From Lingula anatina (lineage: Eukaryota; Brachiopoda; Lingulata; Lingulida; Lingulidae), in contig NW_019775269.1 in assembly GCF_001039355.2 (NCBI RefSeq), positions 64,001 to 128,000 on the forward strand: a stretch of DNA of 64,000 nucleotides, written 5' to 3'. Positions 11,701 to 22,749 of the stretch are shown here, in pieces. The notes under the pieces are model-generated. The model made no database searches. It had not been told where the DNA came from and saw nothing but the letters and a program-made list of their open reading frames with translations. Each line of letters opens with the position of its first letter. Position 1 is the stretch's first letter. The position numbers and the translations under genes were made by a program.

Positions 11701-14700
11701 AATGGTTCTTTAAAAGCGAACAATTGATACCAGTATGTGTTTAAAGGTCACAGCAACGCGAGGAAATAAAGGTTCTCGTTACATCTACAAGTGCAAGCCC
11801 GGCTGATTTGCGTCATAGGGCGTCAACATTAAAAAAGACACAATGACATCTCATATAGTTAATGATTTACTCGGTAAATACATATATGTGCAGGTGTGCT
11901 TTACGTTCATCTTTGCATGGAAATGGTTTGAGTTTGAACAGACCCACTGCATCGATGAAAGTCAACAATTACCATGCTGTTGTTGAAAAAGAGGTTCTTG
12001 AGCTTTAACCCTTCAGCTGTTTCTTGTTCTACCTGCAATTTTCAATTTATTTTTGATGTAATTATTCATAAATAATATTATATTCACAGTTTTAGTTATC
12101 TTATATTTTACTTAGAAGCAAATACCTGAGGTATTTTTATACATAAATATTTGCTAAATAAAGTATTATAATCATTATTATTAGTGGGGCGACTATTATA
12201 TTCACAGTTTTAGTTATCTTATATTTTACTTAGAAGCAAATACCTGAGGTATTTTATACATAAATATTTGCTAAATAAAGTTTTATAATCATTATTATTA
12301 GTGGGGGCGACTATTGAAATGTTTTCGGTTAAAGGTCGGTTAATCTGCAAACGGTTATAACTAAAAATGCTGCTGACATTAAAACGTTTGATAGAATATG
12401 TTTTTTTTTAAAACAAAAACCTGTTTATTATTGGATTTTTCCTGCAGCATTGCAGCTTTCTTGTTTTTGAGTGTATCTTTAAACTAGTAGTTATTTTTAT
12501 CCGTGGTTTAGGACCGCTACGCGACGGCGGAACAAGTGCCCTCTATCGACGAGAGCCAAGATGTGGAGCTGATCTCTGGCAGCGAGAACAGCACCTTTAC
12601 AACATTACGCTTTAAGCGTAGACTGGACACGTGTGATAGCAAAGATAACAAGATAACAGTGAGTAATAAAAATAATTTCTGGAATAATTTCCCAAGTGAT
12701 TACCATTCTTAATTTTCGGGGGTCTACGTCGAAAATAACTTGTTTTTACTATTGCAGTAAAAGTCCAGTCTTGATTTTCCAAAGTAAAGCAAAAAGGAAA
12801 CGTACAATTGAAAAAAGTACGCAAATTAAGCTATTTATATTCCAAATTTGTAAGAGGAATGATGCCAGTTACATGTTTTATAATTGCTTGGTAGACCTAT
12901 ACTGTATATTAAAAACATTTCCTTTATTTTTATTTAATGCCCACAAGTGCACCGGGTAGTACAACATGGATGATTTATAAGAAGTCCAAAGTGCACATTA
13001 AACAACATAATATCAATTGAAATAAATGATGAGCAAAGAGGAAATTTTTATGGGTATTCAAACTTGTGGCATGTTTGTACAATCAGATAATAAGTATTCT
13101 ATTTGAGAAAGAAAAATAATGTATCAAATTAATAATCACTATGTATGGTTATGTTACCTGAAGAAGACTGACAGATAAATATTGTGAACGCATGAATAGA
13201 TATACTTGCTTTAATGCGTTATTAGTCGGGTGTTTGTTACCCATTAGTTCAGCTGTAAATATGAAGTATTTACTCTCATATTACATAAAACTGAAAGGCT
13301 CGCTCTGGTTATATAGCACAGAATAAACCACTTGCACCAATGGTTGGTTTTGGTTTCGGTAACATGTTACATTATACTGTTGTGGTTCGCGATTAATATA
13401 TATATTCAAAACGATACATTTTTTTTAGCAAAGTACCATGCGTATCATATGGGCTTACCACGATTCAGACCCCCTGACTGAGACAGACCTTCTGTACCAT
13501 GGAAACGTGAACCGTGGAGCGAAGAGCATGTTCCTTCTCGAGCCCGCTGATAATCCAGTTAACACTGTCACTATACCAAACGATGCATATACCATGGATT
13601 TTATTAATAATAAGGTAAATCAATGAAGTATATCAATTCCATACGTAACAAGGAGTTCATGCCTTCTGTAGATTAATTGCCAATCCGTTCTCTCCAATAA
13701 TTTCCCCAGACACAAGTAAATTACAGACTTGACATTTAATATGGAACATTTTTTCCAAATCATTTTTCATCAGTTTTTTTCCCTATTTTACTGACTGATA
13801 AATGAAAATAAGGATTAAAATCGTGTTCTAATAACTTTTAATTATCTCTTTGATGTCATTGTGACATCAGTTCGTTAATGGAATTAGTCAGAGAAGCAAA
13901 CAAAAACACATTGCCTTTTCTACTTCATACGGCAACCATTAAATGAGATATTTTAGATCTCCATATTTTCCAAATTATTGTCTGTAAAAGAGTTACACGC
14001 TCCACAAAGGACCCTCATGTCAGTGTCTAGTCACAGTAACAGTCGCTGTTACGCCTGACCTCTTCTGGCTGCTACCAGCGCTCTCAAGCGGCAAGGCATT
14101 CCTTGGGATATGTTTTTAGAGTTCAATCTGGAATAACATTCCAGGCATCGGTCGAAATCTGTCCAATTTGGCCCAGTTTTGTTGTAGGACATGTAGGCCA
14201 TTCATTTGGCGAGTAATGGCCTACCCACATATTGTCTACGTGGTTCAAATATGGCGGTTTTGATGACCAAGGTAGCTGTTCATTCCCTTGGTTCTCTAAG
14301 TAATCTGTTATTAAAAGTGCTCTGTGTGAACCGGCAATCCCACCCTACAACCTAAAATTGTTCTTAAGGTGCCCCCTATCAAATGATAATCAAGTGGTTC
14401 CCAGATTATTCCTTTATTTAATCTGGTTCAGGTTTTCGTCGATGACTGCCATTGGTGTTTTGGCAACAATGTGGTATCCACTTCAAATACTGACACTGTT
14501 AATGACCTAAGTCACTTTAGAGGCGGCACACACTTCGTCGTTGGCCTCTTCTGGATGTCTGTAAACTCTGTTTTGACTAGTTGAGCGGTACAGGTTAAAT
14601 CTGACCTCAATAAAGAAAGCCACGAGGTTTCAGTGTTCAACCCAGAAACGGTCATGGTCCCTAATTCATTAGAGAAACATACAACGATGTTTTGCTGTTT

Positions 14701-17700
14701 ACAGTGGGTTCCTCGGAGGTCGTCTGGTATGCTAACCTGCAAAAACCAGTTTGGTGTTCGCTAAGGGCCTTGAAAAATGCGTTTTGGTGGCAATTTACCC
14801 CCCCCCCATTCTGAACGGACTGGGTGGTTTTTGTTTAGTTGCAACGGCATATCCTGAAAGACAGTGGGTCCTGTACTCTGGTGGTAAGATTTTAATACAT
14901 TGGGTGTGGCCTCTATGTAGGTACATCAGGCTGGGCATTATTCTATAAAACTGTGCGGACCGTTTCGTTTGGCGCAATTAACTGACTGGCAATGTCTGTC
15001 TTTTTCGCGCCATTTTGCCACAGATTAACAAACTTCAAAGCACTGCATAGCTCATTTTACACACTGCAAAACCGACCACTTGCATGCAAAATTTCAAATT
15101 CTTCTATGCAGTAGTTGCCGACATATGGATACTTTTTTGACAGAACCGTGCTTTGCCAAAGCCAAGCCTTGACCTGCCCAAAGGAGCACTACCCAATTAA
15201 ATTACATCATATTACATAATGCAGCAGCGTAACAAACCTGATATTCAGTTAATTGGAAGCGACACACCTGACTACACACTTCTCCATTCACATATCTTAT
15301 ATGAAATATTAGTTTTTTGAAAAAAGAACGCATTTCTACCTAGGCACACCTTCGAAACTGAAATATTCCATATTAAATGTCAAGTCTGTAGTAAATTAGT
15401 TGAAAAGCTATGATAGATCTTTGAGATAGCAACGCTTGAAATGAACATTTCAACTCAGGAGGACCTAAAACAGGGAATTATTACTCCGTTTTTTCACCAG
15501 TTTTCAATTTCCAGGTTCAAGTACCCTCAACTTCTGACACAACGTATTGGTGTTCTGGTTTTACGCTGCCGAATTTTTCTGGCATCCATCACATGATTAA
15601 GGTATGAACCCTGTATTATAGCAACTGTTATTGTTTTTGTTGAAAGTCAAAGAGAGGGGACTCGCGTGTCTAAATGTGACAAGCTCCAAAACGCATGGAT
15701 AATACGATTACATTCATAATCAGATTGTACCCTTTGCGCGACGCGTTTTTTACCCCCTCCCCCTCGTATTTCACCAACTGATGTGCAGTATTGAAGACAA
15801 CACGAAAACTGCCCCTTTTTGTTAGGCTGAAAGCAAAGTTCGAGCCCTTACAGCACTTGATTTTAACAGTCGGTTTATTTGCACAGAGTAAATCAATAAT
15901 ACATATCCATACATGCATAAAATGCTCATATCTTTCAGGCAGAGCCGATAGTTCAAGCTGGGAACGAAGCTATCGTGCATCATTTTATAGTGTATGCTTG
16001 CAACCACCAGTTCAACTTCACCGACCACGCCAATTATAGTAGAGATTGCACGGGCAGGGGAAATATGCCTCCAGATCTTGAATTATGCCAACAAATGCTG
16101 ATGGCGTGGGCAGTTGGAGGAGAGGTGAGTGTCGACAGGGTCTACATTAATGTGTTAAATTTTTGTAATCATTAATTTTTTCTATTTTTATTGATATAGA
16201 TTTTGTAAACTGGCTTATTTAGCAATTGCTCAATCAATAATTATAGGTTCAAGTGTACCCAGAGAATGTTGGCTTTCCTTTTGGAGGTGAAGGTGATCCC
16301 ACTTTCGTTTTGCTGGAAACCCACTATGACAACCCAGCTCTGAGGAATGGTAAGTGGCAATCCCACATCTTCAGACAAAAGCGGTTTAATACATGTATAT
16401 GCAACGTTGCGAAAATCAAATGTCATTTACAAATACAGTTAAAAGAATTTATTGGTTTAAAAAATTCCCTCAACACTGTGTTTTTTTGCACCTTGTTTGC
16501 GCCCTTCTTTGCGTTTGGCGTATTCCAGTAACGATTTTCTTCATATTGATAGCTGCTTCAACGATAATTATACCTCTTCCAGTTGAGGAAAACTAATAAA
16601 TTCACAAACAAAATACAAACTTACTTTGCATTCTGAGTTTTTATTCTGCCTATTGCAGCTATAGCCAGTTTACGCAGTAGTTCACTCACTTAGAAGAACA
16701 TATTTCTTAGTTTGCTACCCCCTTTTATGGTATTCCTTTTCGACATTTTCAGATTACGTGGACTCATCTGGTGTGCGTTTCACCTTAATACCACGTCGCC
16801 GACAGTATGATGCAGGGATAATGTCTGTTGGCGTTAGTGTCACTACAAATCACGTCATTCCACCATATTATGATGAATTCTACAGCTGGGGGCAGTGCTC
16901 CGATTGTATGCAAAGTGTAAGAATGTACCAAATGACAATTTTTAGACATGAACAGACGCACGCACTTTAGGACGGACAGACTTACGGACGGACGGGATTA
17001 CGTGATCCCCGACTTTTTTTCGCAAAAGTACAGGGATAAATACCGTAACAGTATTGCAATTTTTTTTATACATTTGAGCTGTAATTAAGACAACACAAGA
17101 AAACAACAATAAATAAATAAAATTAATGGTAAAAATGTGCTACTTATGAGTGTTTTGTAACCCTGAGGTATGCTTACGCTAGTACAAGCTTCATGCCTAC
17201 CTTTGCAGGTATAAGACCAACTTTCAATTAAATTTGCAATTGAACACCAGTTTGCAAACTTTCAAACAAGTTTTAAAACTCATGCAGTTCAGGTTAATTT
17301 ATAGTTATATATTGTATCGCCACTCGAAGGATGTATAATGGCATTGGATGATACAAAATACTCTTGTATGAACCGAACCAAGTGAAATTGCATGGAATTT
17401 TCCACCTCTGATCTGCCCCCTGACCCGCAAACTACTTTGGGCATTATTGAAAATACATGCTCGCCCCCTCGTTTACTTTGTCCCTTTTTTCTATACATGC
17501 AGGCTTTAGAAAATGTGCCAGAAGGAATCAACGTATTGGCTGTGGGGCTGCACACACATTTGGCGGGAACTGCAATTTATCTACGTCAATTCCGGGACGG
17601 AGTGGAACTTCCTTACATAGCATATGACGAAAGCTACGATTTCAACTATCAAGAAGGCAGATATTTCAAGGAACCGAAAAGAATTCTTCCGGTGACTTCA

Positions 17701-19439
17701 TATTTCCTTGCTTAATTGCCTGTTTATTAATGGATAGGGAAAGTTTTACCGTGGACTTTCAAGTTTCAGTTTTTTGCTGTATATAATGATAATTCATATA
17801 GTTGACTAAGAAATGTTAAATGTCGGGGAATGGAATGTCTTCGTGTTCTGACATCATAAGTTTTATTTAAAAAAGAAATTAGTTTGCGCCTTGTAAAATG
17901 ATACACCTCATGTTTAGTTTAAACATTAATTTGAAAAAAATATTTCAGAATGATGCCTTGGTGACCCAGTGTAAATATAAGAGCAGTGATCGAACCGCTG
18001 TCACGTGGGTAAGATTTGCAGTATTACTTTTTACTTTTATGACATTCCTATTTTTGGACAATAACAACGATGGAAGAACTGAATTCTTAATTGTTTAAGG
18101 GCAAATAACACGCAAACGTTTGTGGGACCAGCAACATAACAATACCGTTGTCGTTTTACATAACGGCACGGTGTTTGGCATGTTGAAAGTGCATCAGGTA
18201 TTCAAGATGTAAATCAAATATGATTTTAGGGTGGACTCGGAACCAGGCAAGAAATGTGCCTTTCGTTTTTGTACTATTACCCACGAGTGAACATGTCGGG
18301 GTGCCAAAGCGCTAATCTGCAGTCAGAGATGATCAAAATCGCCCCGCAGTTGACGCCATCGTAAGTAACATAGTGTTGTCATGTCAGTGGCTTAATATCT
18401 TCTATAAGTGGGTACTTGCAGTTTCAGACTTTTGGATAAGGGCACTATTGAAAATTTATACCTTCCCCTCATGTGTCCTGTTCGTTTAGGAATTCTCTCT
18501 ATCAAAGAATTTGAAAGGGCCACCTCAAAGAAGATCGCAGCTTTTAACTGCAGGTCTGTTCATGTTCGTTTTTCATGGATGTATGCCATTATGAATTGCA
18601 ACAAGGCGAAATATTGAATTTAAACCAGTGTAAGCTAAACGGCAATTTATTGGGTGTATTTTAAATTTTAGTTCGAATAACCATGGCTACAGTGTTATTA
18701 TCCAAGCACCATCGCAATATGCAGGGCGTAGATTTACAGATGTCATGGAAAACTTGGTCAACTGGCAAGACGACAAGACTCGTGTAAGATTTCAAGCTCT
18801 CGAGATGAATTCCACACGAGTGCAATTTTGTCAGGGAATAAATGGATATGGACACGTAAGTATAATTTGGTCTTTTATCACAAAAACACCAAAAACATTC
18901 CGTTCTAAATGCAAGGTATATGTATTTCATTTGGATAGCTTAGTTACGAATGGAATATCTGCAATGTATATGCAATAAAGTTTAAATCACCATTCAAATG
19001 TATCAGTTGGTATCCGCCAAATTAAAAAAAATGCACATCAGCATGTCGTTCACGTTTCCAAAGGGACCATGCCTGCAGTATCTCTAACCATTGCTTCAAC
19101 TATCTAAGTTTGTCTTCTTCACATACAGCTGAACCTGTTAACATGGCAACCGTCCTTAAGGTTCGAAGTTTCATTTGTTGGGAATATAATCTGTTAGAAT
19201 ATCATTTAACGGTTATTCGCGTCTCGTTGCAGGTGAGCCTGATCCAGAAATTGCAGATCAGCGCACCATACAAACTTCCCCAAGCATCGTGTCCATCCAC
19301 AACCACCCACACTCCAACCACTCCAACCACTTCAACCACTCCAGTCACCATTGGGTCTATATCGTCTGCTGATAGAACGGTTTCTGTTACCATGGCAACC
19401 GTTCTGTGTGGCTTGTTCACACTGCTGTCGAGGATGTGA
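8797..19439 (+). CDS. DBH-like monooxygenase (MOXD1-like) copy B, complete, 12 exons
   Basis: The exons are 8797-9045, 12512-12658, 13429-13614, 15515-15601, 15939-16124, 16247-16349, 16753-16916, 17503-17691, 17949-18008, 18230-18360, 18672-18855 and 19233-19439. All have GT-AG borders in matching phases and predict 630 aa, close to vertebrate MOXD1 (about 613). The signal peptide is residues 1-19 and the DOMON domain about 20-150 (ADIVIGWVKDGTAYLKDRYA). The Cu2-monooxygenase N domain is about 195-330, with TTYWC, HHMIK, VHHFIVYAC (H237/H238) and ETHYDNP (H311). The C domain is about 345-500, with LHTHLAG (H391/H393) and QEMCLSF (M466). All six expected copper ligands are present. Exon 12 adds a Thr/Pro-rich stretch (THTPTTPTTSTTP) and a short hydrophobic tail (MATVLCGLFTLLSRM), which suggests a stalk and a membrane or GPI anchor. 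An AATAAA at 19750-19755 is the likely poly(A) signal. Introns 1 and 3 contain transposons, and intron 1 contains a 358-N gap. Confidence 0.92.
9225..9815 (-). repeat. GGCGGATTTAG-family element in intron 1 of copy B, interrupted by a gap
   Basis: The left part carries the GGGGGGTCCTGACTCGATTT and CACCAAGGACCCC modules, then TTTTCGGGGCCTTCACCAGG. After the N run the right part ends ATAATCCTGAATCCGC. Copy A has a shorter version at this place. Confidence 0.6.
9400..9757. other. Assembly gap of 358 N next to a (GT)n run
   Basis: The Ns follow a (GT)n microsatellite at 9380-9399 and precede a G-run. Both are sequences that often break assemblies. ORFs that appear to run through the gap are artefacts. 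Confidence 0.97.
9973..11412. mobile_element. 1.44-kb TIR DNA transposon in intron 1 of copy B
   Basis: The ends form a perfect 26-bp inverted repeat: 9973-9998 starts TCACCCAAACCCAATATAGA and 11387-11412 is its reverse complement. Copy A runs through this place without the element (around 2720-2750), although some A bases are missing in B at the junction and no clean target duplication is visible. No transposase is recognisable, so it is non-autonomous. A second element (10157-10652) is nested inside. The motif TAACGTATGTTC recurs several times within it. Confidence 0.85.
10157..10652. mobile_element. Nested MITE with CAGGGCTGTAGCC ends
   Basis: The left end CAGGGCTGTAGCCT and right end AGGCTACGGCCCTG are inverted repeats with one mismatch. 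Flanking AGCCT direct repeats (10152-10156 and 10653-10657) look like a 5-bp target duplication. The inside is G/C runs, an A-run and AT-rich sequence with no coding capacity. It inserted into the 9973-11412 element. Confidence 0.8.
12076..12311. repeat. Tandem duplication, about 2 x 118 bp, intron 1 of copy B
   Basis: This is the same two-unit duplication as in copy A (3413-3650), with one-base indels. Confidence 0.85.
13724..15388 (-). mobile_element. Tc1-like transposon copy 1, intron 3 of copy B
   Basis: The ends are CAGACTTGACATTTAATATG and its reverse complement, flanked by TA on both sides. Two related copies are at 26418-28076 and 55381-57092. Copy A has the empty site (AGTAAATTAGTTG near 5066-5078). 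In B AGTAAATT is present on both sides of the element, so the target duplication is either TA in a repeated target or 8 bp. The internal transposase is on the - strand and broken. Confidence 0.85.
14040..15055 (-). pseudogene. Degenerate Tc1-like transposase (copy 1)
   Basis: On the - strand, from about 15055, a helix-turn-helix start similar to the other two copies (YKFVNLWQNGAKK type) is followed by a broken DDE region. The C-terminal part resembles Tc1 family ends. Several stops and frameshifts interrupt it, so it cannot make an active transposase. Confidence 0.65.
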
Positions 19440-21611
19440 TACCATACGTCAGCATGCAGGAAACAGCGAATTTATTTAGTTCCAGGATTTCTTTATAATA
19501 TTCAAGAAGATAAAACCTGTGGGGGTTTTCTACCTAGAGCCTCAATTTACCCAAGACTTTTGACTTTGTATTTACCTGCCTCGGAGTTTACATCTGTCTA
19601 TTCTTATGATATATGAAGTACATTACTAGTTGTTTATTCGGTCTGTTGTTTGGAATAGGATATTTAACTTAACATGGATTATCACACACGTTTGGACGTT
19701 AATGTGAACCATAATTGAACGTTTTGTGGCTTTTTTAGACACTTATATGAATAAAACTGCAACACGGTGGACTTAGTAACTGGAGTTTGACTCAAATTTT
19801 GCTTCACTACTGCAGCTGTTTTTGATTTGCCTAATAGTAATGTAATATAACCTATTACTAGATAATTTGCCATTGCTTTTTTCACGCATATTCCTACTAC
19901 AATATTTGTTAATGGTCTAAACTTTAATTAATCTATTACATCAATCCAGTTATGTTTTTACGTGATATATTCAAATTTAGGTCTTGCTAAGTGTACAATT
20001 TAGCAACATAATCATTTATTATTAGATATTTGTCTTATCTAGTGCAAAGTTATTATTGATTTTACATTTAACATTTAACTTTTTACTGCTTTTACATTTA
20101 ACTAATTTTTCCAGCTACCTAAGTATACTTTATGAATGAACACTTATTCATTTCATCGCTCTCATTATTTATGTCTCAGGTTGGCGGCATGATTTTATTT
20201 TATTTTCTATTAATCTATTATTATTAATGATATATATTATTTTTTTCCTTCTTGTGGTCTTGTGGCCTCCTACGGCACCTCTCTCCTCTTACCACATTCA
20301 TCGCATCTACGTGTACTTGCCAGTGTTTCTATTTTCTTTTCTTTCTTTTGTGGGGCGTCGGCCTTCATGGTCCCGTGTATATTTGACACTGTATACTTAA
20401 TTAGAATTTGTGTTTTACTTACAATTAATTTAATTACCTTAATCTTTGTCTTAGTATAAAAATCACTTTTTTGATGTTTGGTGTAATTTGTGTTGTATTT
20501 ATAGACAATGTCTATATCAAAGCATCTCTATTAGCGTGCCATAATAAATATTTTTAACCACCAGCCTGCCTCTAGTTTTTTTCTATCTCTCTCTGTCATT
20601 AGTTCAGACACACTGGTCAGTGGAGTAATAAAACAAATTAAAATACGAATGAGTTAGCCAGCGTGGGTGTCTGTCGCTTAAATTATACACGTAGGGCCGA
20701 TGCTGTTCACCTTCAACCATAGTTGCTTGATTCCCGGTATAAAACAATTACAAACACTAGAAGTTCTTAGCGCACAAGTGTTCATGGAATTTGTCACAAG
20801 GAATGATGACAATCGTTTTATACGTGAACATAAACAAGACAGAAGTTTGCGTATAGTGTAACCACTTGTACCGAACAAAAATTCATCTTAGATAAAATTT
20901 ACTTATATCTCAAATATCCCCTTTATCGCTAAATAAACAATAGCAGGAAGTCTTCATCAATACGAAAAGACTTTACCTCATATTCAACATCAAATATAGG
21001 TTCTACATTGTTTGTTAGACAGTTATAGTAATGTTGGCATTGGGAGTACAGATTTACGTACTTTTCTAATGGGAAAAATAATTTGGTGGAAAATCTAATG
21101 AGCATAAATTATATGGAATTAGAAATATTATAACAAGCAATAGGAAGTCAAAACAATTAATCTAATTACCATCAGTTTGAGTTCGAATGCTAATAACAAT
21201 TTCTTGCTAAACATTTTGGGATATTGAATTAGTGCACTGCGGTACTGGTTTGAGTTGTTTAAATTAAGTTTCATTGCCCATTCGTCTTACTACTGAATAT
21301 GTACGTTGTACAAGTAATTAATGGTGAGACAACTGCGCACTTCTCACAGTGCTATAAAAGGGAAACAAGAGGCCGCCACTTTGCTCTGCAAATGTTTCGT
21401 TACAGCTATTTATAATAATAATAACAATAATAAAACAAGTACAAAACATTCCAATCTAGAGGCAATAGTTTTATATGTATTGAATAAAAGTACTATCAGC
21501 TGGTATGCATTTATAACAGTCACTAATAAGGGCATAAACAACATTTTTCGTGTTTTATGCCCCCTCTCAGGACTTCAAAGTTGTGGGTATTCCTTCTCTT
21601 ACATTTATAAG
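19440..21611. other. Spacer between copies B and C
   Basis: It holds the 3' UTR of B (AATAAA at 19750-19755) and AT-rich sequence. Segments near 20700-20800 and 21210-21300 resemble sequence upstream of D and E (for example TTACTACTGAATATG). CAGTCACTAATAAGGGCATA at 21517-21536 is shared with the flanks of D and E. I see no gene. Confidence 0.6.
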
Positions 21612-21690
21612 AGTCATTAAATAGAGCGGGTAAATAGTGAGTACAAAAAGGGCCTTATGTCTTTCGCGATATTTGTGTACCCTCACACTC
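21612..21690 (+). promoter_or_regulatory. Conserved upstream block, copy C
   Basis: The segment contains AATAGAGCGGGTAAATAG and ATATTTGTGTACCCTCACAC about 200-280 bases before the ATG. Equivalent segments occur at 1676-1751 (A), 8526-8601 (B), 34610-34690 (D, shortened) and 46518-46600 (E). Conservation against an otherwise diverged flank suggests a cis-regulatory role or 5' UTR. Confidence 0.4.
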
Positions 21691-21819
21691 GTACGTCACA
21701 AGGACAGCCTTTCATCGACACTAACAACCCAGTTTCTAATGCAGCACCCCGTCACGACCCTAGTTATTACTGAGGCTGGCATTTTATAACAGAAGAGTTT
21801 AAGCTGCCAATCAATTATT

Positions 21820-21863
21820 TATAAAAACGTGTTTAACGTGCTGGGAACTTTTTTAGCAGTTTG
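21820..21863 (+). promoter_or_regulatory. Candidate core promoter of copy C
   Basis: TATAAAAA is at 21820-21827 and TTAGCAGTTTGG has its A at 21858, 35 bases before the ATG at 21893. The arrangement is the same as in A, B and E. Confidence 0.4.
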
Positions 21864-21892
21864 GAGTAAACATTGAAGTCAGTGTTTCTAAA

Positions 21893-22709
21893 ATGCTGGT
21901 TTTCAGAGTTCTAACACTTTTTGTCCCACTCGCCATACCGAGTTTGGCGGATTTCACTCACCATGTGGTACTTAAGGATGACGTCTTCTTTTTATCCTGG
22001 AAATTCGACAATGAAACTATCACGTTTGAGACCCAGGTTCGTACCACAGGCTATATAGGACTTGGATTCTCTCCCAATGGGGGTATGACAGGGGCGGATA
22101 TCGTTATCGGATGGGTGAAAGATGGGACGGCGTACTTGAAGGTAAACGGGTTATGGTACATTTATATAGTTAATTTTCTTTTTGAGTGTTTTGAAGTGGT
22201 ATTGGTAAACTGTATTTTATCAGCAGAATTTTAACGACTGAAACGTTCATTTCTTTTAAAAAAAGAAAAATCAGCAAGAGGCATTTCTTGGACTATGGAG
22301 GAGGCTGTTAAGCGGACACACTTTTTCTGCTTTTTGCCATGTATTAAATATTAACTGCTAGAAACCAAATATTGAATAATGATTCCGGTCAACATTTACG
22401 TTTATTGAATGTGTTACTAATCTTAATGCACATGCGCACTTCTGAATCTGACCCAGTGTTAGATTTCTAGGTCCCCTTATCCCGCAAAGCTACTTATCTT
22501 TGTCAATTCAAGCCGCACAAAAACACCCTTAAATGCTTGATAACTATATTTCCAGCTACAAAGTACAGGAAAGTTTTCTCTGTGTAGTCTTAACGGAACA
22601 ACCTAAAGTCAAGCAAGTGCTTATATTTCTTATCAGTCCCTTTATCGGGATGTTTTGACCTCGATCAAATGCTTATCCAGATAACTGAATCAGAAAATGA
22701 GGTTTGTCC

Positions 22710-22749
<40 letters not shown>

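Noticed and set aside
13724-15388. hAT-type element because of a possible 8-bp duplication
   Set aside because: The internal protein remnants in the sibling copies are Tc1-like (SxxLNxID, C-terminal ARRGQT), and all three copies are flanked by TA.
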